Assembly (NCBI RefSeq): GCF_027270735.1 | Contig: NZ_JAPWIJ010000006.1 | Span: forward strand, 124,001-188,000 | Direction of reading: 5' to 3' | Length of the DNA: 64,000 nucleotides | Source of the DNA: Rhodococcus ruber | GTDB taxonomy: Bacteria > Actinomycetota > Actinomycetes > Mycobacteriales > Mycobacteriaceae | Shown here: positions 37,711 through 46,602 of the stretch, one piece after another | Position numbering within the stretch: position 1 is the stretch's first letter | Layout: every line of letters starts with the position of its first letter | Notes under the pieces: generated by a model | Databases searched by the model: none | Told to the model about the DNA's origin: nothing | Seen by the model: only the letters and a program-made list of their open reading frames with translations | Made by a program: the position numbers and the translations under genes

Positions 37711-39069
37711 ATGTCTCGACTCGATATGAAGGACGCGGTCTACCATTTCGGTCGCGATCACGGGGGGTCGAGCGATCAGTTCGCGCTCCTCGTGTTCGAC
37801 TCGATCGACGGTTCCGAACCCACGTTTGCCGACGTGCAGGCACACGTGGAATCTCGAGCTCCTCGAGTCTCCGGCCTCGGAGTGCGGCTGCAGGAGACGT
37901 TGTGGGGCCTGGACTATCCACGATGGGTACGAGACGATTCTCCCCCTCGACACCACCTCGTCGATCACGATCTGGGACAACAGAACTGGGACGGAGTCGA
38001 ACACTTCATCGGCGAGCTGCTGTGCACGCGTCTGGACATGCGTGACCTCGCCTGGAAGCTGCACGTGATCCGCGGCGTACGAGATGCTCCACTCGTTCGG
38101 GGTACCGCTACTCTCGTCGTTCTCCAGGTGGGGCATGCGTTGACCGACGGCCTCGGCGTGACTCGACTGCTACGAGCGCTTTTCGCGCCACCGTCCGACG
38201 ATCGAACGATCGACGCTCCGTTGCCCGGACACACCGAGCCGGACACACCGGTCCGCGCCATGCTGGGCGCGGCGCGTGCCCTCTTGTCGGCACCCGTCGA
38301 TCTCGCGATTTCTCGACTGGAAGCGCACAGATCGCTGCGCGCAGTTCTGGGGACGCCGATGCCGCCCTGGGTTCGGGCGAGTTCGCTGAACCGAGCCGCA
38401 AGCGCGTCCCGCGCCGTTCGCATCGTGCCGATCCCCGCCGACGAGGTGCGCGCGGGCAACTCGACCGTCACGGTCTCTGCACTGGCAGCGGTCGGATCGT
38501 CTCTGAACAAATATCTGCGCGACGTCGACGGGCAGGACAACGGCCTCGACGTCGCCGCCACGGTGCCCGTGGCGCTGCCGCCGGACCGCTCGTGGCCCGC
38601 GGCCAACCGCGTGGTGATCGGCATGGTGAATCTTCACGTCGCCACTCTCGACCCCGACGAGCGACGGACGCGGATCGCCCGATCCCTGGACGACGAGCGG
38701 GCGCGGGTGACGGGTGACCCGGTTCTGCGCCTCGCCCGAGCCGACGAGCAGGTGCCCGCGCCGATCGTCCGATTCGTTCAGAACCGTCGGTTTCGCCGTC
38801 GCACCCGAGAGCCCGTTCACGTTGCCGGTCAGACGACGGTAGTCAGCGTGAACCGTGGTGCCGCGAACCTCGAATTGTGTGGTGCTACTGCGCGATTCAC
38901 CGCCGGTTTCCCCTATCTGGAAGACGGGCGCGGGCTGACGCACGGTTTCTTCGGGCTCGGTGAGACGGTGACGGTCGTCGCCGTCGCGTGCCCCGATGTG
39001 ATGCCGTCGCTGACGGCGTACACACACGACTTGGTCGACGAGCTGCGTCGACGACCGACCCCCGGTTAG
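37711..39069 (+). CDS. WS/DGAT-like acyltransferase with an altered active-site motif
   Basis: 452 residues. The family of bacterial wax ester synthases/diacylglycerol acyltransferases carries HHxxxDG. Here the motif is GHALTDG (H142, D146), so the first histidine is replaced by glycine while the catalytic second histidine and the aspartate remain. The DUF1298-type C-terminal domain is recognisable (AANRVVIGMVNLHVATLDPDERR), but the usual NVPGP-like motif reads VSVNRGAANL. It may use acyl-CoA to esterify an alcohol, though specificity is doubtful. It has no counterpart in the mycobacterial order at this spot and looks like an insertion between DUF4177 and the ArsA pair. Confidence 0.7.
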   Translation: MSRLDMKDAVYHFGRDHGGSSDQFALLVFDSIDGSEPTFADVQAHVESRAPRVSGLGVRLQETLWGLDYPRWVRDDSPPRHHLVDHDLGQQNWDGVEHFIGELLCTRLDMRDLAWKLHVIRGVRDAPLVRGTATLVVLQVGHALTDGLGVTRLLRALFAPPSDDRTIDAPLPGHTEPDTPVRAMLGAARALLSAPVDLAISRLEAHRSLRAVLGTPMPPWVRASSLNRAASASRAVRIVPIPADEVRAGNSTVTVSALAAVGSSLNKYLRDVDGQDNGLDVAATVPVALPPDRSWPAANRVVIGMVNLHVATLDPDERRTRIARSLDDERARVTGDPVLRLARADEQVPAPIVRFVQNRRFRRRTREPVHVAGQTTVVSVNRGAANLELCGATARFTAGFPYLEDGRGLTHGFFGLGETVTVVAVACPDVMPSLTAYTHDLVDELRRRPTPG

Positions 39070-39114
39070 CCGCGTCCGTCGGACGTTCGGGGCGTAGCTC
39101 TATATGGTCGAGGC

Positions 39115-40122
39115 GTGGGTACATCGAACGAAGAGGGATGGCCGGCGAAGGCAGATGCCGCGCGGCTGCATTTCGTGTCCGGTAAGGGCGGCACCGGCAA
39201 GTCGACCGTCGCCGCCGCGTTGGCGCTGGCGCTCGCCGCCGGCGGCCGACGGGTACTGCTGGTGGAGGTCGAAGGACGGCAGGGCATCGCGCAACTGTTC
39301 GACGTGCCGCAGCTGCCACCCGTGGAAACGCGCGTGGCCTCGGCGGACGGCGGCGGAGAGGTCTACGCGCTGGCCATCGACATCGAGACCGCGTTCCTCG
39401 AATACCTCGACATGTTCTACAACCTCGGTTTCGCCGGCCGCGCGATGCGCAAGATCGGTGCAATCGAGTTCGCGACGACCATCGCACCCGGTCTGCGCGA
39501 CGTCCTGCTGACCGGCAAGGTCAAGGAATGTGTGGTGCGGACCGACAAGAAGGGAAACCGCGCGTACGACGAGGTCGTCGTGGACTCACCGCCGACCGGT
39601 CGGATCGGGAACTTCCTCGACGTCACCAAGGCCATGGCCGATCTGGCCAAGGGCGGCCCGGTGCGTTCGCAGAGCGAGGGCGTGGTTCGGCTGCTGCACT
39701 CGGCGGACACCGTCGTGCATCTCGTCACACTGCTCGAAGCCCTGCCGGTTCAGGAGACCGCCGACGCGGTACGTGAACTCGAGGCGGCAGACCTGCAGCT
39801 GGGCACGGTCATCGTCAACCGCACCGAGCCGACGTTCCTGCCGGACGAGTCGCTCGAGGCCATCGCCGAGGGTGACATCGACGCCGCTGCGATCCAGGAC
39901 GGCCTCGCCAAGACCGGAATCACGCTCTCCGAGGCCGACTTCGCGGGTCTGCTCACCGAATCGATCGAGCACGCGTCGACGCTCTCGGCTCAGGTGGAGA
40001 GCGCGACCCAACTCGACGAACTCGACGTCGCGCGCATGTCGTTGCCGATGTTGGCCGACGGTGTCGATCTCGGCGGCTTGTACGAGCTCGCCGCCAAGCT
40101 GGCAGAACAGGGTGTCCGATGA
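39115..40122 (+). CDS. ArsA/GET3-family ATPase, first of a pair (Rv3679-like)
   Basis: 335 residues. The deviant Walker [18 protein letters not shown] has both signature lysines. Switch region [15 protein letters not shown]. No membrane segment. The GTG at 39115 gives a sensible N-terminus. The stop overlaps the start of the second ATPase (ATGA), so the two are made together. In M. tuberculosis the Rv3679-Rv3680 pair forms an anion-transporting-ATPase-like complex reported to matter for resistance to cell-wall-active drugs and glycerol stress, and not clearly for arsenic. Confidence 0.88.
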   Translation: MGTSNEEGWPAKADAARLHFVSGKGGTGKSTVAAALALALAAGGRRVLLVEVEGRQGIAQLFDVPQLPPVETRVASADGGGEVYALAIDIETAFLEYLDMFYNLGFAGRAMRKIGAIEFATTIAPGLRDVLLTGKVKECVVRTDKKGNRAYDEVVVDSPPTGRIGNFLDVTKAMADLAKGGPVRSQSEGVVRLLHSADTVVHLVTLLEALPVQETADAVRELEAADLQLGTVIVNRTEPTFLPDESLEAIAEGDIDAAAIQDGLAKTGITLSEADFAGLLTESIEHASTLSAQVESATQLDELDVARMSLPMLADGVDLGGLYELAAKLAEQGVR

Positions 40123-41249
40123 CTCGACCAGTAGCAACCGAACTCGACGTCGATCGCATTCTGACCGATCCCGCATCGAGGATCGTCGTGGTCTGCGGGG
40201 CAGGCGGGGTCGGCAAGACGACGACGGCGGCCGCGATGGCGTTACGTGCCGCCGAGCAGGGTAGGCGCGTGGTGGTGTTGACGATCGATCCGGCCCGCCG
40301 TCTGGCTCAGGCTCTGGGGCTCGGCGACCTCGACAACAGCCCGCAGCCGGTGAAGTTGGGTGCCGGCGCCAAGGGCGAGCTGCACGCGATGATGCTGAAC
40401 ATGCGGCGCACGTTCGACGAGATGGTCATCGAACATTCGACGCCGGAGAAGGCTGAGCAGGTCCTCGCCAACCCGTTCTATCAGACTGTGGCGTCGTCCT
40501 TCTCGGGCACGCAGGAGTACATGGCGATGGAGAAGCTGGGGCAGTTGTCCCTGGACAAGTCGTGGGATCTGATCGTGGTGGACACTCCCCCGTCGCGCAA
40601 TGCACTGGATTTCCTCGATGCGCCGCAGCGGCTCGGCTCGTTCCTCGACGGCCGGTTCATCCGGCTTCTCACCGCTCCCGGCCGCGGCATCACCCGGGTG
40701 GTCACGAGCGCGATGAGTCTGGCGATGCGCGGCGTCTCCACGGTTATCGGAAGCCAAATGCTTTCGGACGCATCAGCTTTCGTCCAATCACTGGATTCGA
40801 TGTTCGGCGGGTTTCGCGAGCGCGCGACGCGCACCTACCAGCTGCTACGCGAGGACGGCACCAGCTTCCTCGTCGTTGCTGCCGCGGAGCCCGACGCCTT
40901 GCGGGAGGCCGCGTTCTTCGTCGAACGCCTCTCGGCGGAGAAGATGCCGCTGGCCGGGCTCGTGGTGAACAGGACGCACCCGACGCTGTCGTCGGTGCAG
41001 GCCGATCATGCTGCCACCGCCGCAGACCTGCTGGATCGGATAGACGACCCGGGCTCGACGCTGACCGCTGCGGTTCTCCGAATCCACGCGCAACGCGCAG
41101 TGACGGCAGCGCGTGAAGTACGACTGCTTCGACGCTTCACCGGCGCGCACCCCCGCGTGCCCATCGTCGGTGTTCCGTCCCTGCCGTTCGAGGTCTCGGA
41201 CCTCGCCGCGCTGCGCGCGGTGGCCGATCAGCTGACCCGCAAGGGCTAG
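40119..41249 (+). CDS. ArsA/GET3-family ATPase, second of a pair (Rv3680-like)
   Basis: 376 residues. Walker A region [20 protein letters not shown] (GAGGVGKTT, with alanine where the signature lysine would be). [17 protein letters not shown], a switch I-like motif, and [18 protein letters not shown], the switch II. The C-terminal half has repeated helices and VVNRTHPTL, the typical nucleotide-base contact. Starts within the stop of its partner. The asymmetric pair, one with a full signature lysine and one without, suggests a heterodimer with one regulatory site; that is inference. Confidence 0.88.
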   Translation: MTRPVATELDVDRILTDPASRIVVVCGAGGVGKTTTAAAMALRAAEQGRRVVVLTIDPARRLAQALGLGDLDNSPQPVKLGAGAKGELHAMMLNMRRTFDEMVIEHSTPEKAEQVLANPFYQTVASSFSGTQEYMAMEKLGQLSLDKSWDLIVVDTPPSRNALDFLDAPQRLGSFLDGRFIRLLTAPGRGITRVVTSAMSLAMRGVSTVIGSQMLSDASAFVQSLDSMFGGFRERATRTYQLLREDGTSFLVVAAAEPDALREAAFFVERLSAEKMPLAGLVVNRTHPTLSSVQADHAATAADLLDRIDDPGSTLTAAVLRIHAQRAVTAAREVRLLRRFTGAHPRVPIVGVPSLPFEVSDLAALRAVADQLTRKG

Positions 41250-41258
41250 ATCGGCCAC

Positions 41259-41286
41259 GCCCGGCAGGGCTGTGGACCAGCCGGGC
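41259..41286. terminator. Hairpin between convergent arsA2 and whiB4
   Basis: Perfect 7-base GC stem (41259-41265 with 41280-41286) and a 14-base loop, in the 47 bases between the two stops. No U-tract. Probably a shared terminator. Confidence 0.45.
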
Positions 41287-41296
41287 CCGGCAGGGG

Positions 41297-41620
41297 CTAG
41301 ATGGCCGCTTGCTGCTGGCGCTGGGTCTCGAAGAATTCGGACCAGGAGTCGACCTCGGGGTGCTGCTTGAGCAGCGCCCTGCGCTGGCGTTCCGTCATGC
41401 CGCCCCACACACCGAACTCGACTCGATTGTCGAGTGCATCCGCACCGCACTGCATCAGCACCGGGCAGTGCCGGCAGATCGTCGCGGCCTTGCGCTGCGC
41501 TGCACCCCGGACGAAGAGCTGATCCGGGTCCGTCCCCTTGCAGCGGGCGTGCGACACCCAGGCGATGCGTGCTTCTGCTTCTTCTACATCGAGTCGCGTC
41601 GGCGCGGTTGTCGTGTGCAT
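41297..41620 (-). CDS. whiB4: WhiB-family iron-sulfur regulator (WhiB4-like)
   Basis: 107 residues. Four cysteines at 27, 49, 52 and 58 (HARCKG; ICRHCPVLMQC) bind a 4Fe-4S cluster, followed by the GVWGG turn and a basic DNA-binding tail (MTERQRRALLKQHP). ATG at 41620 gives the family N-terminus; longer readings add an unlikely leader. WhiB4 of M. tuberculosis (Rv3681c, same position) is a redox sensor that loses its cluster on oxidation and represses antioxidant genes. A Crp-like site and a TAGAAT -10 lie upstream. Confidence 0.92.
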   Translation of the reverse strand: MHTTTAPTRLDVEEAEARIAWVSHARCKGTDPDQLFVRGAAQRKAATICRHCPVLMQCGADALDNRVEFGVWGGMTERQRRALLKQHPEVDSWSEFFETQRQQQAAI

Positions 41621-41704
41621 GCGGATACCCCTTTGCGTGTCGGTCGTCCTCGCTGGACGTCCCGGAGGCTCCAAGGAAGTTTGTACCTCGCTGGCGAAGC
41701 ACAA

Positions 41705-41710
41705 ATTCTA
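41705..41710 (-). promoter_or_regulatory. Candidate whiB4 promoter -10 box
   Basis: Minus-strand TAGAAT at 41705-41710, 85 bases before the whiB4 start. A TTGATA (41730-41735) could be the -35 with a long 19-base spacer. The Crp-like site ends directly upstream of that hexamer. Confidence 0.4.
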
Positions 41711-41736
41711 AGAGCTGCCCCACAATCATTATCAAG

Positions 41737-41752
41737 TGTTACGTGAATCACA
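41737..41752 (-). promoter_or_regulatory. Crp/GlxR-like site between whiB4 and ponA2
   Basis: On the plus strand TGTTA-CGTGAA-TCACA, one mismatch from TGTGA-N6-TCACA. Its centre is about 46 bases upstream of the start expected from the TAGAAT box, a position from which Crp proteins often activate. Confidence 0.5.
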
Positions 41753-41897
41753 CCGTGCTCATAATTTAGGTAAAGCGAGCCGCGAATGCAAGACGGCGAG
41801 GTCACATTTCTGGTACGGCCGTCCCGAGCAGGGGCGCAGCACACAGCGCGTGCGGGCCTGATGCCGGTCCGAGCAGTACCCACGTACGCTGTGCTCT

Positions 41898-44264
41898 GTG
41901 TCAGTCGGAAAAACCGTGGCGAAGCTCGCCGGATGTTCAGCACTCGCCGGTGCGTTGCTCGCCGGCGTGATGTTCCCCATGGCCGGAGGATTCGGGTACG
42001 CCTCGAACCGTGCCGCCGATACCGTCGACAACGTCTCGGCCGAGTTGGTCGAGGGCGCGGTGCCTGCCGTCTCGACGATGACGGACGTCAACGGAACCCC
42101 CATCGCGTGGCTCTACGAGCAGCGCCGTTTCGAGGTACCGAGCGACAAGATCTCGAACGAGATGAAGCTCGCCATCGTCTCCATCGAGGATCGCCGCTTC
42201 GCCGAACACCGAGGCGTGGACTGGCAGGGCACGCTGCGCGCGTTTCTGACCAACACCACCAGCGGCCAGGTGGAGCAGGGCGCGTCCACCATCGATCAGC
42301 AGTACGTGAAGAACTACCAACTGCTGGTTGTGGCCAAGACCGACGCCGAGCGTCGTGCCGCGATCGAGACGACACCCGCCCGCAAGATCCGCGAGATCCG
42401 GATGGCGCTGACGCTCGACAAAGAGCTCACCAAGGACGAGATCCTCACCCGTTATCTCAACCTGGTGCCGTTCGGTAACGCGTCCTTCGGCATCCAGGAC
42501 GCGGCCCAGACCTACTTCGGCATCGACGCCAGCCAGCTCAGCGCCGTCCAGGCCGCCATGCTGGCCGGCATGGTGCAGTCCAGCTCGGCCCTCAACCCGT
42601 ACACCAACGAGGAGGGCGTGATCGAGCGACGTAACACCGTGCTCGACACGATGATTCAGAACCTCCCCGAGCGTGCCGACGAACTGGCCGCCCTCAAAGC
42701 CGAGCCGCTCGGCGTGCTTCCGGTCCCTCAGACTCTGCCCCGCGGATGCATCGCGGCAGGCGACCGCGGATTCTTCTGCGACTACGCACTGCAGTACCTC
42801 GCCCAGGCCGGAATCAGCCAGGAGCAGATCGACAAGGGCGGGTACCTCATCCGCACGACGCTCGACCCCGCGGTGCAGAACTCCACCAAGGCCGCGCTGG
42901 TCGAGAACACCAGCCCGACGCTCGACGGCGTCGCCACTGTCATGAACGTCGTCGCGCCAGGTCAGAACCAACACCGAGTACTCGCGATGGGCAGCAGCCG
43001 CACCTACGGCCTCAACGCCGACGACGACGAGACCGTGCAGCCGCAACCGCACTCCCTCGTCGGCAACGGAGCGGGCTCCATCTTCAAGATCTTCACCACG
43101 GCCGCAGCCATGGAGCGCGGACTGGGCACCAGCGCAACGCTGCAGGTTCCCAAGCGCGTGGAGGTCAAGGGCGTCGGCGATGGCGGTGCCAGAAACTGCC
43201 CCGCTTCCACGTACTGCGTGGAGAACGCGGGCAACTACCCACCCGCGCTGTCCATCACCGACGCGCTGGCTCAGTCCCCCAACACCGCGTTCGTCAAGCT
43301 GATCGAGTCGGTAGGCGTCACGCCGACGGTCGATATGGCCGTTCGCCTCGGCCTGCGCTCGTACACCGACCCGGGTTCGTCGGGTACCGACCAGTCGATG
43401 GCCGATTTCCAGAAGAGTCAGAACCTGGGCTCGTTCACCCTCGGACCCACCTGGGTGAACCCGCTGGAGTTGTCCAACGTGGCTGCCACATTGGCTTCCG
43501 GCGGTAAATGGTGCCCGCCCACCCCGATCGATTCGATCTTCGACCGTGACGGCAAGCCCGTGCCGGTCGCTCACCAGGCCTGCGAGCAGGTCGTCGAGCC
43601 CGGCTTGGCGAACACGCTCGCCAACGCGATGAGCAAAGACGATCAGGCTGGTGGCACGTCCGCGTCCGCCGCCGGCTCGGCCGGCTGGAACCTGCCGATG
43701 TCCGGCAAGACCGGCACCACCGAGTCGAACCGATCCTCAGGCTTCCTCGGCTTCACCAACAACTACGCCGCCGCCGTGTACACCTACGGCGACTCACCGA
43801 CGCCCAGCGAGATCTGCTCGTTCCCGCTGCGGCCCTGCGGCTCGGGCAACCTGTACGGCGGCAACGAGCCGGCGCGGACGTGGTTCGACGCCATGACCCC
43901 GATCGCCAACAACTACGGTCCCGTCGCGTTGCCACCCGTCGACCAGAAGTACGTCCGCGGCTCCGCCAACGGTCAGGTTCCCGACGTGACCGGTCAGAGC
44001 CAGTCGTCTGCGACGTCCACGCTGCAGGGTGCAGGTTTCCAGGTGACGGCGGTGACGACGGCCGACCAGGCTGCGCGAGGCACCGTGGTGTCGACCTCAC
44101 CGTCGGGTTCGGCGGTACCGGGATCCAACATCACGATCTACGTCAGCGACGGCTCGGTTCGACCGGCACCGGCTCCGGCCCCTGCGCTGCCGAACATTCA
44201 GATACCGGAACTGCCGCCGGGCATTCAGATACCGGCGATCCCGGGCCTGACGGCTCCTCGCTAG
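41898..44264 (+). CDS. ponA2: Bifunctional class A penicillin-binding protein with PASTA domain
   Basis: 788 residues; peptidoglycan polymerase and cross-linker. One N-terminal membrane helix, then the GT51 glycosyltransferase (SIEDRRFAEHRGVD with catalytic E97; GASTIDQQYVKNY; KIREIRMALTLDKELTKDEI). The transpeptidase domain has S394-x-x-K in GSIFKIF, SPN in AQSPNTAF and KTGTT in MSGKTGTTES. A single C-terminal PASTA domain runs from about residue 690 (GQVPDVTGQSQSSA), ending in a proline-rich tail. GTG start at 41898. In M. tuberculosis PonA2 (Rv3682) supports dormancy and stress survival. It is divergent from whiB4. Confidence 0.95.
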   Translation: MSVGKTVAKLAGCSALAGALLAGVMFPMAGGFGYASNRAADTVDNVSAELVEGAVPAVSTMTDVNGTPIAWLYEQRRFEVPSDKISNEMKLAIVSIEDRRFAEHRGVDWQGTLRAFLTNTTSGQVEQGASTIDQQYVKNYQLLVVAKTDAERRAAIETTPARKIREIRMALTLDKELTKDEILTRYLNLVPFGNASFGIQDAAQTYFGIDASQLSAVQAAMLAGMVQSSSALNPYTNEEGVIERRNTVLDTMIQNLPERADELAALKAEPLGVLPVPQTLPRGCIAAGDRGFFCDYALQYLAQAGISQEQIDKGGYLIRTTLDPAVQNSTKAALVENTSPTLDGVATVMNVVAPGQNQHRVLAMGSSRTYGLNADDDETVQPQPHSLVGNGAGSIFKIFTTAAAMERGLGTSATLQVPKRVEVKGVGDGGARNCPASTYCVENAGNYPPALSITDALAQSPNTAFVKLIESVGVTPTVDMAVRLGLRSYTDPGSSGTDQSMADFQKSQNLGSFTLGPTWVNPLELSNVAATLASGGKWCPPTPIDSIFDRDGKPVPVAHQACEQVVEPGLANTLANAMSKDDQAGGTSASAAGSAGWNLPMSGKTGTTESNRSSGFLGFTNNYAAAVYTYGDSPTPSEICSFPLRPCGSGNLYGGNEPARTWFDAMTPIANNYGPVALPPVDQKYVRGSANGQVPDVTGQSQSSATSTLQGAGFQVTAVTTADQAARGTVVSTSPSGSAVPGSNITIYVSDGSVRPAPAPAPALPNIQIPELPPGIQIPAIPGLTAPR

Positions 44265-44273
44265 TGCCTGCGG

Positions 44274-44319
44274 CAGTGGTGTGGTTACGGCCCTCCTGGG
44301 GCACCTAACCGCACCACTG
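44274..44319. repeat. Compound palindrome at a convergent gene boundary (copy 2)
   Basis: Outer arms 44274-44287 and 44306-44319 pair at 13 of 14 positions, with an inner GCCC/GGGC hairpin (44290-44302). It begins 10 bases past the ponA2 stop and ends 12 bases before the YqeY stop. It shares the outer CAGTGGYGTGG arm with the copy at 36973-37018. Confidence 0.65.
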
Positions 44320-44330
44320 CGCGGAGCGCA

Positions 44331-44795
44331 CTACAGGCGGTCTTTGACAGCCTTCGACAGTCGCGATCCGTCGGCCTTACCCGCTGCGAGTCCCGACGCG
44401 ATCTTCATGACCTGACCCATCTGCTTCATCGCCGGTCGCTCGCCGAGGTCCTCGGCCACCTGCGCAATGGCGGTGTCGACGATGGTGGCCAATTCCTCGT
44501 CGGTGAGCGGAGTGGGCAGGTATTCGTTGATGATCTGCGCTTCGGCATGCTCGTTCGCCGCAAGTTCGCCGCGACCGTTCTGGGTGTAGATCTCGGCCGA
44601 TTCGCCGCGCTTCTTCGCTTCCTTGGCAAGCACTTTCAGCACGTCGTCATCAGTCAATTCGTGGGCCTCCTTACCGGAGACCTCCTCGGTCTGGATGGCG
44701 GCGAGAATCATGCGCAGCGTTGCCAGGCGGAGTTTGTCCTTCGCCTTCATCGCTGCGGTGAGGTCGGTACGGAGACGGGCCTTGAGTTCGGACAT
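44331..44795 (-). CDS. GatB/YqeY domain protein
   Basis: 154 residues of the YqeY type, related to the tail domain of the amidotransferase subunit GatB. It starts MSELKARLRTDLTAAMKAKDK, with ATLRMILAAIQ, then INEYLPTPLTDEELATIVDTAI and the C-terminal GQVMKIASGLAAGKADGSRLSKAV. Cytoplasmic; the exact role is unknown, with tRNA-related function often suggested. ATG at 44795 is chosen over a longer reading because it gives the family N-terminus. Confidence 0.88.
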   Translation of the reverse strand: MSELKARLRTDLTAAMKAKDKLRLATLRMILAAIQTEEVSGKEAHELTDDDVLKVLAKEAKKRGESAEIYTQNGRGELAANEHAEAQIINEYLPTPLTDEELATIVDTAIAQVAEDLGERPAMKQMGQVMKIASGLAAGKADGSRLSKAVKDRL

Positions 44796-44857
44796 GGCGG
44801 AAACGCTACGCGGAGCAGTCGTCGGCTCGCACGTCCATATCCCGTTGCTGCCGTATC

Positions 44858-45919
44858 GTGGACAGGGTGTCCGCACAATTCAGTCCCTCGTTTCTCCGTA
44901 CCTCGACGCAGCTTCGCAGCGCCTCCACGCAACTGCGCAGTGCTGCAGAGCAGGCTCGCGACGCCGTCCGAGCAGCTCCGCTGAAGAGTTCCGTGATCGG
45001 GACTGCAGGCGCGGCGGCGTTGGGGCTCGGATACGCCACCCTCATCGAGCGCAATGCCTTCACGCTGCGCGAGACGTCCATGGCCGTGTTGGAGCCGGGT
45101 TCGGCGACCCTGCGGGTGCTGCACATCAGCGACCTGCACATGATGCCGGGCCAGCGGATGAAGCAGAACTGGCTGCGTGAACTCGACCGGCTCGAACCCG
45201 ATCTGGTCGTCAATACCGGCGACAACCTCTCCCACCAGCGCGCCGTCCCCAGCGTCGTGCAAGCGCTGGGGCCGATGCTCGCCCGGCCGGGTCTGTTCGT
45301 GTTCGGCAGCAACGACTATTTCGCACCCAAGCCGAAGAACCCGTTCAAGTACTTCGACAAGAACCACAAGCGCACGACGGGTGAATCGCTGCCGTGGCGC
45401 GATCTGCGGGCGGCGTTCTCCGAGCGCGGCTGGCTCGACGTCACGCACGTGCGTCGTGAGCTCGAGGTCGCCGGGGTACGCATCGCGGCTGCAGGCGTCG
45501 ACGATCCCCACCTGAAGCGCGATCGATACGACACCATCGCCGGTCAGCCCAATCCATTGGCCGACTTGCGCCTGGGCATCACGCATTCACCGGAGCCGCG
45601 GGTGTTGGACAAGTTCGCCCAGGACGGTTACGACCTCGTCCTCGCCGGTCACACGCACGGTGGGCAGCTGTGCCTGCCGTTCTACGGTGCCCTGGTGACG
45701 AACTGCGAGATCGACCGCTCCCGAGTCAAGGGTCCGTCCAAGTGGGGCGCGCACACCCAACTGCACGTCTCTGCGGGCATCGGAACCTCGCCCTACGCGC
45801 CGGCACGCTTCTGCTGCCGGCCCGAGGCCACCCTGATCACGCTGACTCCGGCCCCCAGAATGGGTCCGAAAAACGTCTCCGACGAGGGCGTTTCGCGTTC
45901 CGAGGCAGTCGTGAGTTAG
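44858..45919 (+). CDS. Calcineurin-like metallophosphoesterase, membrane-associated (Rv3683-like)
   Basis: 353 residues. One hydrophobic helix near residue 50 ([19 protein letters not shown]), then the phosphoesterase domain with [27 protein letters not shown] and [14 protein letters not shown]. The usual GNHD motif reads GSND, so the histidine that normally follows the asparagine is absent. This is common in the YkuE/YaeI subgroup. GTG at 44858 is the likely start; GTG at 44867 is possible. Substrate unknown, perhaps a lipid phosphate or diester. It reads away from the YqeY gene. Confidence 0.82.
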   Translation: MDRVSAQFSPSFLRTSTQLRSASTQLRSAAEQARDAVRAAPLKSSVIGTAGAAALGLGYATLIERNAFTLRETSMAVLEPGSATLRVLHISDLHMMPGQRMKQNWLRELDRLEPDLVVNTGDNLSHQRAVPSVVQALGPMLARPGLFVFGSNDYFAPKPKNPFKYFDKNHKRTTGESLPWRDLRAAFSERGWLDVTHVRRELEVAGVRIAAAGVDDPHLKRDRYDTIAGQPNPLADLRLGITHSPEPRVLDKFAQDGYDLVLAGHTHGGQLCLPFYGALVTNCEIDRSRVKGPSKWGAHTQLHVSAGIGTSPYAPARFCCRPEATLITLTPAPRMGPKNVSDEGVSRSEAVVS

Positions 45920-45936
45920 ACTTCTCCAGCGGTACA

Positions 45937-46010
<74 letters not shown>

Positions 46011-46024
46011 CAGTTGGACCACCG

Positions 46025-46066
46025 AAAGGGACCCACTCGATTCGATCGAGTGGGTCCCTTTTCTTT
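46025..46066 (+). terminator. Terminator of tRNA-Pro
   Basis: Perfect 16-base stem (46025-46040 with 46046-46061), 5-base loop TTCGA, and TCTTT after it. Confidence 0.93.
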
Positions 46067-46090
46067 GCCTGATCGACGCTACTGTGAGGC

Positions 46091-46516
46091 ATGCCGACAC
46101 CGACCCGCGTCCACGTCACCCACCGGTTCGTTTCTCCACCCGAGGTCGTGTTCGCGGCGCTGTCCGAACACGAGAACCTGGGGCCGCTGTTCATGGCGAA
46201 GATCGACCGCGTGCGCGACGGCGATACATCGCGCAACGGAGTCGGCTCTACCCGCAGCCTCAAGCTCGGGCCGATGCCCGCGTTCGAGGAAACCACCATC
46301 ACGTCCGAGCCGAACTCGCTGATCGAGTACCGCATCACCAAGGGTGGCCCGCTACGCGGCCACTGGGGCGTCCAGAAACTGACACCGACCTCCGACGGCG
46401 GCACCGAGCTCGACTACACGATCGGATTCGACGCGCCCGTCCCCGGACTCGCTGCGATCGTCGGCAAGGTACTGACGTCGAGCATCTCGAAGAATCTGTC
46501 GCGCCTGGCACCGTAG
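46091..46516 (+). CDS. SRPBCC-superfamily (polyketide cyclase/START-like) protein
   Basis: 141 residues with the START-like fold pattern: N-terminal [25 protein letters not shown], a central [25 protein letters not shown], and the long C-terminal helix [19 protein letters not shown]. Proteins of this fold hold a hydrophobic ligand in a cavity, and no catalytic residue can be named. It lies just after the tRNA terminator and ahead of the ABC exporter, with no evident operon link. Confidence 0.75.
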   Translation: MPTPTRVHVTHRFVSPPEVVFAALSEHENLGPLFMAKIDRVRDGDTSRNGVGSTRSLKLGPMPAFEETTITSEPNSLIEYRITKGGPLRGHWGVQKLTPTSDGGTELDYTIGFDAPVPGLAAIVGKVLTSSISKNLSRLAP

Positions 46517-46602
46517 AGGTACGTGCGGCGTCATCCCCGAGTATGACGATCTCGATACTCTCGTGCGACGACTCTCCATGATCGACGCGCCAGAGTCGAG
46601 AC

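Noticed and set aside
41244..41305. Short near-repeat GGGCTAGAT-GGCC at both gene ends between arsA2 and whiB4
   Set aside because: Both copies cover stop codons of convergent genes and the match is short; it can be chance.
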